From Candidatus Rokuibacteriota bacterium (GTDB taxonomy: Bacteria > Methylomirabilota > Methylomirabilia > Rokubacteriales > CSP1-6), in contig JACPIQ010000061.1 of the NCBI GenBank assembly GCA_016188005.1, positions 1 to 34,500 of the forward strand: a stretch of 34,500 nucleotides of DNA, given 5' to 3'. Each line of letters begins with the position of its first letter. Within the stretch, counting starts at the first letter, position 1. A program made the position numbers and the translations under genes. Shown piece after piece: positions 22,676-31,353 of this stretch. Below the pieces are notes generated by a model that was given only the letters and a program-made list of their open reading frames with translations, had not been told where the DNA came from and searched no databases.

Positions 22676-24371
22676 TCAGCCCGCCCCCAGCACCTCATGG
22701 ACCACCCGCTGCATCTCGTCCAGGGCGAAGGGCTTGGCGAGAGCCACGACGCCCGCCGCCTCGATGAACTCTCGCGTCTCCCTCGTCAGGGCGTCGCCGG
22801 TCATCAGGATGAAGCGCCGGGTGAGCTCCGGGCGTTCCGCCTGCAGCCTGCGGTAGAGCCCGGGGCCGTCGAGCCCGGGCATGCGCGCGTCGCTGATGAT
22901 GACGTCGTAGCTGCGCTGACCCAGCGCCTCGAGGGCGGCAAGTCCGTCCTGCGCCGCTTCCGCGCGGTGCCCATCGGCCGAGAGGAGATCGACCACCAGG
23001 TTCCTCACGTCAGCTTCGTCGTCCACCACGAGGATCGCCCGTGGTCCCGCCTGCGGGGCCAGTTCGCTTGCAGGCGCGGGTACGGCGACCGTCCCGACCC
23101 GGCCTGCGGGAAGATCCATCGTGAACGCGGCCCCGCGCCCCGGCTCGCTCGTCACCGTCAGCGTGCCGCCGTGGCCCTCGACGATCCCTCGGCAGATGGG
23201 CAGCCCGAGGCCGGTTCCCTCCCCCGCCTCCTTGGTGGTGAAGAACGGCTCGAAGATCCTCGCCAGGACGTCGGCGGCGATCCCGGGGGCCGGTGTCGGC
23301 CACCTCGAGCACGACCCGCTCCCCACCCCGGCCAGCCCGGGTCGCGAGCACGAGATGTTTCGGCCCCGGCTGCTTCCGCATGGCCTGCTGGGCGTTGGTG
23401 ATCAGGTTGACCAGCACCTGGTGGAGCTGGTGCGGGTCGGCCCAGAGCAGCGGCAGGTCCCGCGCCAGATCCAGCCGCACCTCGATCCCGACGGTCCGCA
23501 ACTGGTAGCCGAGGAGCTCGACGGCCTCGTGCACGAGCTGGTTGAGCGCCGTCGCCTTTAGCTCGGGCGGATACTGGCGCGCCAGCGACAGGAAGTTCCT
23601 CACGATGCGCGCGCAGCGTTCTGCGGCCTGGCCGATCTTCTCCACCCGCGCCGCCAGAGGGCCCTGGGCCACGGCCAGCCGCAGCAGGTCCGCCTGCCCC
23701 TTGACCACCGACAGGGGGTTGTTCAGCTCGTGGGCCACCCCGGCCAGGAGCATGCCCATGGTGGCGATCTTCTCCGTCTGCACGAGCTGCTGCGTCCGCT
23801 CCTGGACCTGCGTCTCGAGCGTGCGAGCGTACCCCTCGATGACCCGCTGGGACTCCGCGAGCTGCCCGCTGAGGCGCACGAGGTCGTCCAGCGTGGAGAA
23901 GAGGAGCTCGATCATCTGCTGCTTGTCGGGATTGATGACGACCTGCTGCCCGCCGGAGCCGAGGGTGATCTCGACGTCGAGCCGGCCGCCCTGGCGCAGC
24001 TCGAGATGGGAGAAGATCCGCTGGAAGCGCTCCAGGAGCTGCTCGTCCTCGAACGGCTTGGTGATGAAGTTATCCGCCCCGCACTGGAACCCCTTGATGA
24101 TGTCGGTGGGCGCGTGTCGCTCGGTGAGCAGCACGAAGGGGATCCGCCTCAACGCCTCCGCCGACTTCAGCGCCCGGCAGAGCTCATAACCGTCCATCCC
24201 GGGCATCGCGATGTCGGAGACGATCAGGTCTGGCCGCGAGAGCCCCGCGCGCTCGAGGGCCTCCCGACCGTTGGAGGCAACGTCGACCCGGTACCCCGCC
24301 CCCTCGAGGAGGAGCCGAAGCCGCACCGCCTGCGTACGGCTGTCCTCCGCCACCAGAATCGTCCGCTCCAT
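22676..24371 (-). pseudogene. Hybrid histidine kinase (REC-HisKA-HATPase-REC) with a one-base frame break
   Basis: The first frame from ATG 24369-24371 (MERTILVAEDSRTQAVRLRL) encodes a receiver domain (D53), a coiled-coil linker, HisKA with H214 (GVAHELNNPL) and the first part of the ATPase domain. At EVADTGP the frame fails in a run of five C (minus strand, 23289-23285). With four C it would continue [20 protein letters not shown], then [20 protein letters not shown], and end in a second receiver domain ([16 protein letters not shown]). The intact protein would have about 564 residues and no membrane segment. All motifs on both sides of the break are well kept, so it is either a very recent mutation or a sequencing error. 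Confidence 0.8.
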
Positions 24372-24606
24372 GGTCGCCTGTCTCCCTCCTGGGTTCGCGT
24401 CGGAAGAGACGCGACACCCGGCCGTCGTCGTCGGAAACCGGTCGCGCGTGCGTGGTGGGCGCGGAGCATCTGCCGCGCGCGAGCTTCTGGCTCCGCGCAG
24501 CCAGTTCTGGTGCCGACGCCCGAGATTCCCCCGTACACAGGCCTGCTTCAGACAGGCAATCGGCTAGACTCAAGTGCCTCAGATGTACTAGTATTCCACC
24601 CCAAAG

Positions 24607-24634
24607 ATACTATCTCAGAACGTTAGTATGTCAA
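24607..24634 (-). promoter_or_regulatory. Probable sigma-70 promoter of the hybrid kinase gene
   Basis: On the minus strand TTGACA (24634-24629) and TAGTAT (24612-24607) are 16 bp apart in a locally AT-rich patch. ATACTA (24607-24612) and TAGTAT (24624-24629) also form a dyad over the promoter, and TACTAGTA (24586-24593) is a further palindrome, so a repressor site is possible. The leader would be about 230 nt. Confidence 0.5.
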
Positions 24635-24692
24635 ACGTCTCGTATTGCGAGGCCTCCGCGGGGCGCGGGTAGGCGAGCGCCGGGAGGACGGG

Positions 24693-25658
24693 GTGCCCGA
24701 CCAAACGATCCTGGTGGTGGAGGACGAGGCCGACCTGCGCGACGTGCTCCGGGAGCATCTCTCGGCCCTGGGCTACCGCGTGGTCACGGCGGAGTCGGCG
24801 GAAACGGCGCTCGGCGCGGTGGAGGTGGCGCCGCCCGACCTGGTGCTCACCGACGTCAACATGGGGGCGATGAGCGGCCTCGAGCTCACGGCCCGGCTCA
24901 AGAGGGATCACCGGTCTCAACTTACTCCCGTCGTCCTCCTGACGAGCCAGTCGGATCTGGACGCGCGTGTGGCTGGGCTCGAGGCGGGCGCCGACGATTT
25001 CTTCTCCAAGCCGGTTGAGCTGCTCGAGCTGCGCACCCGCGTGGACACCTTGCTGCGCGTGAAGGCGCTGGTGGACCAGCTGGAGCGTGCGGCGCTCCTC
25101 GTCACGACGCTCGGCGCGACCATCGAGTCCCGGGACCCCTACACGGGCGGTCACTGCGAGCGCCTCGGCCGCTACGGGGTCGCCCTGGGGCAAGCGCTCG
25201 GCGCGGACGAGGCGACGATCGAGGCGCTCCGGCTCGGCGGATTCCTGCACGACCTCGGAAAGATCGCGGTGCCGGACGGGATCCTCCTGAAGGCCGGCCG
25301 TCTGGAGGCCGCCGAGCGGGAGCGCATCCAGACGCATTCCGCCGTGGGTGCGGACCTCGTCCGCGGGCTCCGCACGCTCGACAGCGTCCGGCCGATCATC
25401 CGCCATCATCACGAGCGCTGGGGCGGCTCCGGCTACCCGGATGGGCTCCGCGGCGACTCGATCCCCTTCGGCGCCCGGATCATGGCGGTCGTCGACGTCT
25501 ACGACGCCCTCCGGACGGCTCGCCCATACAAGCCCTCGTTCTCCGAGACCCAGACGGTGGAGATCCTGCGCCGCGAGACCGACGCCGGGGCCTGGGACCC
25601 CCGCGTCACCGACACGTTCGTCGAGGCGCTCCGTCACGGGCTCACGCGAGAGCCATGA
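24693..25658 (+). CDS. Response regulator with HD-GYP domain (cyclic di-GMP phosphodiesterase type)
   Basis: The 321-residue product starts at GTG 24693 (VPDQTILVVEDEADLRDVLR) behind GGGAGG. The receiver domain has D54 (LTDVNMG) and FFSKPV. After a helical linker comes an HD-GYP domain with HCERLGRYG, the HDLGK dyad (186-190) and HHHERWGGSGYPDGL (238-252). HD-GYP enzymes typically hydrolyse cyclic di-GMP and so lower biofilm and raise motility signals. Its stop overlaps the start of the large hybrid kinase as ATGA, so the two are probably a pair. The -24/-12 promoter of pilT lies 3 kb downstream; a functional link is only suggestive. Confidence 0.93.
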   Translation: MPDQTILVVEDEADLRDVLREHLSALGYRVVTAESAETALGAVEVAPPDLVLTDVNMGAMSGLELTARLKRDHRSQLTPVVLLTSQSDLDARVAGLEAGADDFFSKPVELLELRTRVDTLLRVKALVDQLERAALLVTTLGATIESRDPYTGGHCERLGRYGVALGQALGADEATIEALRLGGFLHDLGKIAVPDGILLKAGRLEAAERERIQTHSAVGADLVRGLRTLDSVRPIIRHHHERWGGSGYPDGLRGDSIPFGARIMAVVDVYDALRTARPYKPSFSETQTVEILRRETDAGAWDPRVTDTFVEALRHGLTREP

Positions 25659-28639
25659 CCAGGCAGGGTCCGGGGCCAAGATCCGCCGTCGGGCACCGCG
25701 TGAGTGCTCGGATCAGGGGACACGGACTCCGGACTCAGCTCATCGTCCTGGCGTGCGCCGTCGTCCTGCCGATGCTCCTCTTCACGGGCGTCGTGGTCTG
25801 GGTCCACGCCCGGGACGCGCGGGATGCCGTCGAGACCGCGCTGCGCGCCGGGGGCCAGACCCTCGCCCTCTCGGTGGACGCTCAGCTGTCGAGCTACACC
25901 GCCGCGCTGGAAACGCTGGCCATCTCGGCCGCCCTCGACAGCGGCGACCTCGCGCGCTTCTACCGCGCCGCCGTGCGCGCTCGCGCCGCAAGTCCCGACT
26001 GGGTGACGGTCGCCCTCGCCGATCCCTCGGGCCGGCTGGTCCTCGACGTCCTGCATCCGTTCGAGGAGCAGCTGCCGCCTGCCGAGAACCCGGAGGTCCT
26101 CCGCCGCGTGTTCGAGACCGGTCGACCCGCCGTCTCCGATCTCTTCGTCGGGACGGGCAGCGGCGAGCGGATCATCTGGGTCGCGGTCCCGGTGACCAGC
26201 GACGGCCAGATCCGCTATGTCCTCACGGCCGCCGTCCGCGCATCGAGCCTGTCTGACTCCATCGCCCGCCGGCCGCTCCCGCCGGGCTGGACGGCCGCGA
26301 TCCTCGACCGGCGCCACGTGACGGTTGCGAGGACTGGCAGGCTGCCCGAGCTCCCGGGCGAGCCGGCAACGCCGGAGCGCATCCGGAAGATCACGACGGC
26401 GGGCGAGGGCTCGTTCCTCGACACGACGCCCGAGGGGGGCCGTGTCTACACGGCGGTCACCCATTCGCCACGGGTGGGCTGGACGGTGCTGCTCGACGTC
26501 CCGGTGGAGGCGGTCCACGCGCCGATCCGGCGCTCCCTCGTCGGGCTGGGAGGCGGAGGGCTCGTGGTGGCGCTGGTCGCCGTGCTCCTGGCCCCGCTCG
26601 TGGGCCGCCGGATCGCCGGGAGCATCGCGTCCCTCTCCGACGCCGCCGCGGCCCTCGGGCGGGGCGAGGCGATCCGCCGGCCGCCGTCCTCGGTCCTCGA
26701 GGTCGAACAGGTGGCCCGCTCGCTCGAGGCGGCGGCGGCCGAGCGGAGCCGGGCTGAGGCATCGCTCAGGGAGAACGAGCGCTTCTACAGGTCGCTCATG
26801 GAGAACGCCCTCGACATGGTGACGGTTGTCGATGCCACCGGGCGGGTTGTCTACGACAGCCCCGCCGTCACGCGCATCCTCGGCCTGACCCCCGACGAAC
26901 GGATCGGCCAGCCGGCCCTGGACCTGGTTCATCCGGACGACCGTCCCGGGGTGGCGGCGCGGATCGCGGAGGGGTTCCGGGTGCCGGGGACGCCGCACGC
27001 GATGCAGCTCCGGGTCCGGCACCAAGACGGCTCCTGGCGGCGACTCGATTCGATCGGCCAGGTGTTTGTCGACCACACTGGCGCCGCGCTCGCTGTCGTC
27101 AACTCGCGAGACGTGACCGACCAGCGGCGGGCCCAGGAGGAGATCGCGCTTCAGGCGAGCGCGCTCAATGCCGCGGCCAACGCCATCGTCATCACCGACC
27201 GGGAGGCCCGGATCGTGTGGGTCAACGAGGCGTTCACGCGCATGACGGGCTACCCGGCGGCCGAGGCGCTCGGCCAGACCACTCGCCTGCTGAGGTCAGG
27301 ACAGCACGACCATGCCTTCTACGGCCGGCTGTGGGAGGCCGTGCTCTCGGGCGCGGCGTGGCGGGGCGAGCTCGTCAACCGGCGGCACGACGGCACCCTC
27401 TACACCGAGGAGCAGGTGATCACGCCGGTGCGCGCCGGGGGCGGCGAGATCACCCACTTCATCGCGGTGAAGCAGGACATCTCCGAGCGCAAGCGGATGG
27501 ACGAGGAGCTCAGGCAGCAGCGCGAGGCCCTCTACCAGACGGAGAAGCTGGCCGGCATGGGCCAGCTCCTCGCGGGCGTCGCCCACGAGCTGAACAGCCC
27601 GCTGACGGTGGTGACCGGGCGCGCGGCGATGCTCCGGGACGCGCTCCAGGGCGGAGCGCTCGGACCCTCGGCGCAGAAGCTGGCGGCCGCAGCCGAGCGC
27701 TGCGCGCGCATCGTCAAGAACTTCGTCGCGCTGGCGCGCCAGCGCCCGCCGGCGCGGCAGGAGGTCAGCCTCAACCAGGTCGTCAGCGAGGCCGTCGAGC
27801 TGGTCGCCTATGCGCTGCGCGTGGACGACGTCTCCGTGACACTCGACCTCGACCCGGCCCTGCCGCCAGCCTGGGGCGATGCCCACCAGCTCCACCAGCT
27901 GGTCGTCAACGTGGTGACGAACGCCCACCACGCGATGCGCGAGACCCCGTCGCCGCGCCGGCTCAGGCTGACCACGCGCACCCAGGCCGGCGGGCAGCGC
28001 CTGCGCCTCGAGGTGGCGGACAGCGGGCCGGGCGTCCCGGACGACATCCGCGAACGGATCTTCGAGCCGTTCTTCACCACGAAGCCGGTGGGCCAGGGAA
28101 CGGGACTCGGCCTGTCCCTTTGCCAGGGCATCGCCGAGAGCCACGACGGCACCATCGGCGTCACGAGCGCTCCCGGGCAGGGCGCGACCTTTGTCGTCGA
28201 GCTGCCAACCGCAGCGGCGCCGGAGCCGGCCGGGGAGCCCCGCGAGACGACGCCGAGTGAACCGGAGCGGCGCGGGGTCATCCTGGTCGTGGACGACGAG
28301 ACGGAGGTGGGGGCCCTGCTTGCGGAGCTCCTGACCTCCAAGGGGCACAAGGTGGACACGGCGACGGACGGCCTCGACGCGCTCGAGAAGCTCGGCCGGC
28401 GCGCCTACGACCTCATCCTCAGCGACATCAAGATGCCGAGGCTCGACGGCCCGGGTCTCTACCGTGAGCTCGAGCGACTCCACCCGCACCTGGTGGCGCG
28501 CACCGTCTTCCTCACCGGCGACACGCTGAGCCGGGAGGTGTCCGAGTTCCTCGAGGTAACGGGACGACCGAGCGTCAGCAAGCCCTTCGATCTGGACCAG
28601 ATCTTCCGGACCGTGACCCTCGCGCTCCCCCGGAACTGA
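25655..28639 (+). CDS. Large membrane hybrid histidine kinase (Cache-HAMP-PAS-PAS-HisKA-HATPase-REC)
   Basis: The 994-residue protein has a membrane segment near 27-50, a double-Cache-like periplasmic sensor (about 52-285) and a second membrane segment near 292-315. A HAMP region and two PAS domains follow (about 380-500, FYRSLMENALDMVTVVDATG; about 510-625, ANAIVITDREARIVWVNEAF). The HisKA domain has H644 (GVAHELNSPLTV). The HATPase has NVVTNAHHAM, DSGPGVP and GTGLGLSL. A C-terminal receiver domain has D924 (LSDIKMP). Cache domains often bind amino or organic acids. Translation is coupled to the HD-GYP gene, so it probably controls that protein's receiver. Nothing is missing. Confidence 0.94.
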   Translation: MTRQGPGPRSAVGHRVSARIRGHGLRTQLIVLACAVVLPMLLFTGVVVWVHARDARDAVETALRAGGQTLALSVDAQLSSYTAALETLAISAALDSGDLARFYRAAVRARAASPDWVTVALADPSGRLVLDVLHPFEEQLPPAENPEVLRRVFETGRPAVSDLFVGTGSGERIIWVAVPVTSDGQIRYVLTAAVRASSLSDSIARRPLPPGWTAAILDRRHVTVARTGRLPELPGEPATPERIRKITTAGEGSFLDTTPEGGRVYTAVTHSPRVGWTVLLDVPVEAVHAPIRRSLVGLGGGGLVVALVAVLLAPLVGRRIAGSIASLSDAAAALGRGEAIRRPPSSVLEVEQVARSLEAAAAERSRAEASLRENERFYRSLMENALDMVTVVDATGRVVYDSPAVTRILGLTPDERIGQPALDLVHPDDRPGVAARIAEGFRVPGTPHAMQLRVRHQDGSWRRLDSIGQVFVDHTGAALAVVNSRDVTDQRRAQEEIALQASALNAAANAIVITDREARIVWVNEAFTRMTGYPAAEALGQTTRLLRSGQHDHAFYGRLWEAVLSGAAWRGELVNRRHDGTLYTEEQVITPVRAGGGEITHFIAVKQDISERKRMDEELRQQREALYQTEKLAGMGQLLAGVAHELNSPLTVVTGRAAMLRDALQGGALGPSAQKLAAAAERCARIVKNFVALARQRPPARQEVSLNQVVSEAVELVAYALRVDDVSVTLDLDPALPPAWGDAHQLHQLVVNVVTNAHHAMRETPSPRRLRLTTRTQAGGQRLRLEVADSGPGVPDDIRERIFEPFFTTKPVGQGTGLGLSLCQGIAESHDGTIGVTSAPGQGATFVVELPTAAAPEPAGEPRETTPSEPERRGVILVVDDETEVGALLAELLTSKGHKVDTATDGLDALEKLGRRAYDLILSDIKMPRLDGPGLYRELERLHPHLVARTVFLTGDTLSREVSEFLEVTGRPSVSKPFDLDQIFRTVTLALPRN

Positions 28640-28884
28640 GCCGAGCCAGGGTCATCTCGGGCGTCCCCCGGCAGGTTCGCGCCGCCTCCCGGCCTGCCGT
28701 GGATTGTCAGTGGAAGCTCTCACTCCTTGTCGGAGGGCAGTGCCCGGCTGTCGGGGATCTCGGTGCAGAGTCGGTCCGCCCGCCGGTGCACTGGAAGGGC
28801 GGGCCCTTGGGGGCGATCCAGAGACGCAACAGAACAAGGGCTTGCAGCGCGTCCGGGCGCATCGTGCTCCTGGGCCCAGGCGTC
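28640..28884. other. Intergenic stretch upstream of the pilT promoter
   Basis: This stretch follows the hybrid kinase stop codon and holds no supportable gene. A possible activator-binding region would lie here, but no GTAA-N3-TTAC pair is present, so pilT probably answers to another activator than the local NtrC-like protein. Confidence 0.4.
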
Positions 28885-28900
28885 TGGCACAGGGCTTGCG
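28885..28900 (+). promoter_or_regulatory. Sigma-54 (-24/-12) promoter of pilT
   Basis: TGGCAC-AGGGC-TTGCG is a near-perfect match to TGGCAC-N5-TTGCW with GG-N10-GC spacing. Transcription would start near 28911, about 55 nt before the pilT ATG at 28968. Sigma-54 control of type IV pilus genes is well known, for example for pilA in Pseudomonas and Myxococcus. Confidence 0.75.
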
Positions 28901-28967
28901 GTCGAGTTGACCCGGACCCCGCGGCGGCACGGCGGGGACCCCACGGCGAGCCCACAGGAGGAATACG

Positions 28968-30065
28968 ATGGCCGCGAACCTGCAGGAACTGCTGGCGACA
29001 ATGGTGCAACGCGGGGCCTCGGATCTGCACCTCAGCTGCGGGACGTATCCCCAGATCCGATTGAACGGGAACCTCGAGGCGCTGGAGCAGTTCGAGACGC
29101 TCATGCCGGGCGACACGCAGCGCCTGATGTACAGCGTGCTCACCGAAGAGCAGCAGCGGCGCTTCGAGGAGGAGAACGAACTGGACCTGTCCTTCGGCGT
29201 GGAGGGCCTCGCGCGCTTCCGCTGCAACGTCTACCGGCAGCGGGGCGCGGTCTGCGCCGCGATGCGGGTGATTCCCTATGCGGTGCGCACCTTCGAGGAG
29301 CTTCAGCTGCCCGCCATCGTCCAGCAGCTCGCCGAGCGGCACAGGGGCCTCGTCCTCGTGACGGGCCCCACGGGCTCGGGGAAGTCGACGACCCTGGCCG
29401 CCATGATCGACCGCATCAACTCGAGGCGGCGAGCCCACATCGTCACCATCGAGGACCCAATCGAGTTCGTCCACCAGCACAAGAAGTCGCTGGTCCACCA
29501 GCGCGAGATCTTCTCGGACACCCACTCGTTCCCGAAGGCCCTCAAGGCCATCCTCCGGCAGGACCCCGACGTGGTCCTGGTGGGCGAGATGCGGGACCTG
29601 GAGACGATCCAGGCGGCCCTGACCGTGGCCGAGACCGGCCATCTGACGTTCGGGACCCTGCACACCAACTCCTGCGCGCAGACCATCAACCGCATCATCG
29701 ACGTCTTCCCGACGGCGCAGCAGGGTCAGGTCCGTGCGCAGCTCTCCCTGGTCCTGGAGGGCGTGCTCTCGCAGACCCTGATCCCCACCGCCGACGGGCG
29801 CGGGCGGGCCATGGCGATGGAGATCATGGTGCCGACCCCCGCCATCCGGAACCTCATCCGCGAGGAGAAGATCCACCAGATCTACTCGATGCTCCAGTCC
29901 GGCCAGCGGTTCGGCATGCAGACCATGAGCCAGTCGCTGGCGGAGCTGGTGCGCTCGGGGAAGGTCGAAAGGGACGAGGCCCTCAGCCGGGCCGCGCTTC
30001 CGGATGAGGTGACGGCGCTGCTGGGCGGCGCCGGGCGGGCGGGGCCGCCGGGCGCCCGCCGCTGA
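28968..30065 (+). CDS. pilT: Type IV pilus retraction ATPase PilT
   Basis: PilT powers pilus retraction at the inner-membrane base of type IV pili. The 365-residue product has the N-terminal PAS-like domain (LQELLATMVQRGASDLHLSC) and Walker A GPTGSGKST (133-141). It also has the Asp and His boxes (IEDPIEFVHQ, TFGTLHTNS), Walker B PDVVLVGEMRD (200-210) and the PilT signature AIRNLIRE (292-299), required for retraction in studied homologues. Length fits the family. AGGAGG precedes the ATG. It is a lone pil gene here. The C-terminal 20 residues (LLGGAGRAGPPGARR) are low-complexity. A sigma-54 promoter lies just upstream. Confidence 0.95.
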   Translation: MAANLQELLATMVQRGASDLHLSCGTYPQIRLNGNLEALEQFETLMPGDTQRLMYSVLTEEQQRRFEEENELDLSFGVEGLARFRCNVYRQRGAVCAAMRVIPYAVRTFEELQLPAIVQQLAERHRGLVLVTGPTGSGKSTTLAAMIDRINSRRRAHIVTIEDPIEFVHQHKKSLVHQREIFSDTHSFPKALKAILRQDPDVVLVGEMRDLETIQAALTVAETGHLTFGTLHTNSCAQTINRIIDVFPTAQQGQVRAQLSLVLEGVLSQTLIPTADGRGRAMAMEIMVPTPAIRNLIREEKIHQIYSMLQSGQRFGMQTMSQSLAELVRSGKVERDEALSRAALPDEVTALLGGAGRAGPPGARR

Positions 30066-30099
30066 TCTCAGCGGTTCGCTGACAGGCGCCGCCGGGTGG

Positions 30100-30230
30100 G
30101 GCCGGGGGCCCTCCCCGCGGGACCGTGGCTTCTGCGCGATGCCGGAGCCGAAGACGTCGGTGTCGTGGCTGCGTATGAACCGTTGCCGCGGGTGGCGACT
30201 CAGCGTGTTCCGCGGGGAGGGCCCCCGGCC
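30100..30230. repeat. 131-bp element with perfect 21-bp terminal inverted repeats
   Basis: The arms 30100-30120 and 30210-30230 are perfect reverse complements (beginning GGCCGGGGGCCCTCCCCG). They enclose 89 bp with no coding sense. The element lies between pilT and the dehydrogenase gene, both on the plus strand. It could be a miniature inverted-repeat element, a bidirectional terminator or a structured RNA. The arms are far longer than a normal terminator stem, and the large loop argues against simple termination. Confidence 0.7.
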
Positions 30231-30355
30231 TCCATCCGGCGCGGGTCCCATGGCCGCCCCGGCTCACCATCCAGCGGAGTTCCCCCCTCCCGACACCTCC
30301 CGGGACTGAGCCATGTTAGGCTGTCCGGGGCGAGCTCGACCCCGGAGAGGCTGAC

Positions 30356-31333
30356 ATGAACATCACGGTGCTCGACGACTACCAGGACACGATCCGGACG
30401 CTCGCGTGCTTCGGCAAGGTGACGGGCCACCACGTCACGATCTGGACCGACCACACCAAGGACCTCGACGCGCTGGCCGCACGGCTCAAGGACACCGAGG
30501 CCCTGGCGCTGATCCGCGAGCGCACGCCGATCCGCGCGCCCCTGCTGGAGCGCCTCGACAAGCTCCGGCTGATCAGCCAGATGAGCGTGTACCCGCACAT
30601 CGACGTCGAGGCCTGCACCCGCCGCGGCGTGATCGTGTCCTCCTACATGGCGCCGGGCCGTCCGTCCTATGCGACGGCCGAGCTGACCTGGGGGCTGATC
30701 CTCGCCTCGGTCCGGCGCATTCCCCAGGAGATGGCCGCGCTCCGCGCAGGGACGTGGCAGGCCTACCCGGTCGGGACGGGCCTGCGGGGGAAGACGCTCG
30801 GCATCTACGGCTACGGCCGGATCGGAGGCGTCGTGGCCGGTTACGGCCGGGCCTTCGGCATGCAGGTCCTGGTGTGGGGAGGCGAGGGGTCGCTGGCCAG
30901 GGCGCGCGAGGACGGTTACGCGGTGGCGCGGAGCCGGGAGGCGCTCTTCGAGGAGTCCGACGTCCTGTCGCTCCACGTGCGGCTGCTCGAGGCCACCCGC
31001 GGCATGGTCACGGCGGCCGATCTCGGGCGGATGAAGCCGACGGGGCTCCTCGTCAACACCAGCCGGGCCGGGCTCATCGCGCCGGGAGCGCTCGAGGCCG
31101 CTCTGCGCGCCGGGCGGCCGGGCCTGGCCGCGGTGGACGTCTTCGAGGACGAGCCGGTCCTGGGCGCCCGCCATCCGCTCCTCTCCATGGACAGCGTGGT
31201 CTCGACGCCGCATCTCGGCTACGTGGAGCGCGACCAGCTCGAGATCATGTGCAGCATGATCTTCGACCAGATGCTCGCCTACGCCGGCGGCAGGCCCATC
31301 AACGTCGTGAACCCCGACGTGCTGCGGCGCTGA
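30356..31333 (+). CDS. NAD-dependent D-2-hydroxyacid dehydrogenase
   Basis: The 325-residue enzyme has the Rossmann motif GYGRIG (152-157) and the full catalytic set of the family: R237 (NTSRAGLI), E266 (DVFEDEP) and H286 (TPHLGYV). It should interconvert a 2-hydroxy acid and a 2-oxo acid with NAD(H) in the cytoplasm. The N-terminal substrate domain ([20 protein letters not shown]) matches phosphoglycerate dehydrogenase-like members, but there is no C-terminal ACT domain, so it is not a classical SerA. GAGAGG precedes the ATG. CinA follows 20 bp downstream and is probably co-transcribed. Substrate unknown. Confidence 0.92.
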   Translation: MNITVLDDYQDTIRTLACFGKVTGHHVTIWTDHTKDLDALAARLKDTEALALIRERTPIRAPLLERLDKLRLISQMSVYPHIDVEACTRRGVIVSSYMAPGRPSYATAELTWGLILASVRRIPQEMAALRAGTWQAYPVGTGLRGKTLGIYGYGRIGGVVAGYGRAFGMQVLVWGGEGSLARAREDGYAVARSREALFEESDVLSLHVRLLEATRGMVTAADLGRMKPTGLLVNTSRAGLIAPGALEAALRAGRPGLAAVDVFEDEPVLGARHPLLSMDSVVSTPHLGYVERDQLEIMCSMIFDQMLAYAGGRPINVVNPDVLRR

Positions 31334-31353
31334 CCCGGAGACCCCGCTCGGGG

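Noticed and set aside
28707-30251. Long minus-strand frame opposite pilT
   Set aside because: pilT on the plus strand has every family motif; the opposite frame is its shadow.
30406-31353. Upstream extension of the CinA frame over the dehydrogenase gene
   Set aside because: The dehydrogenase in the other frame has all catalytic motifs; CinA clearly begins MRIEIICTGDE at 31354.
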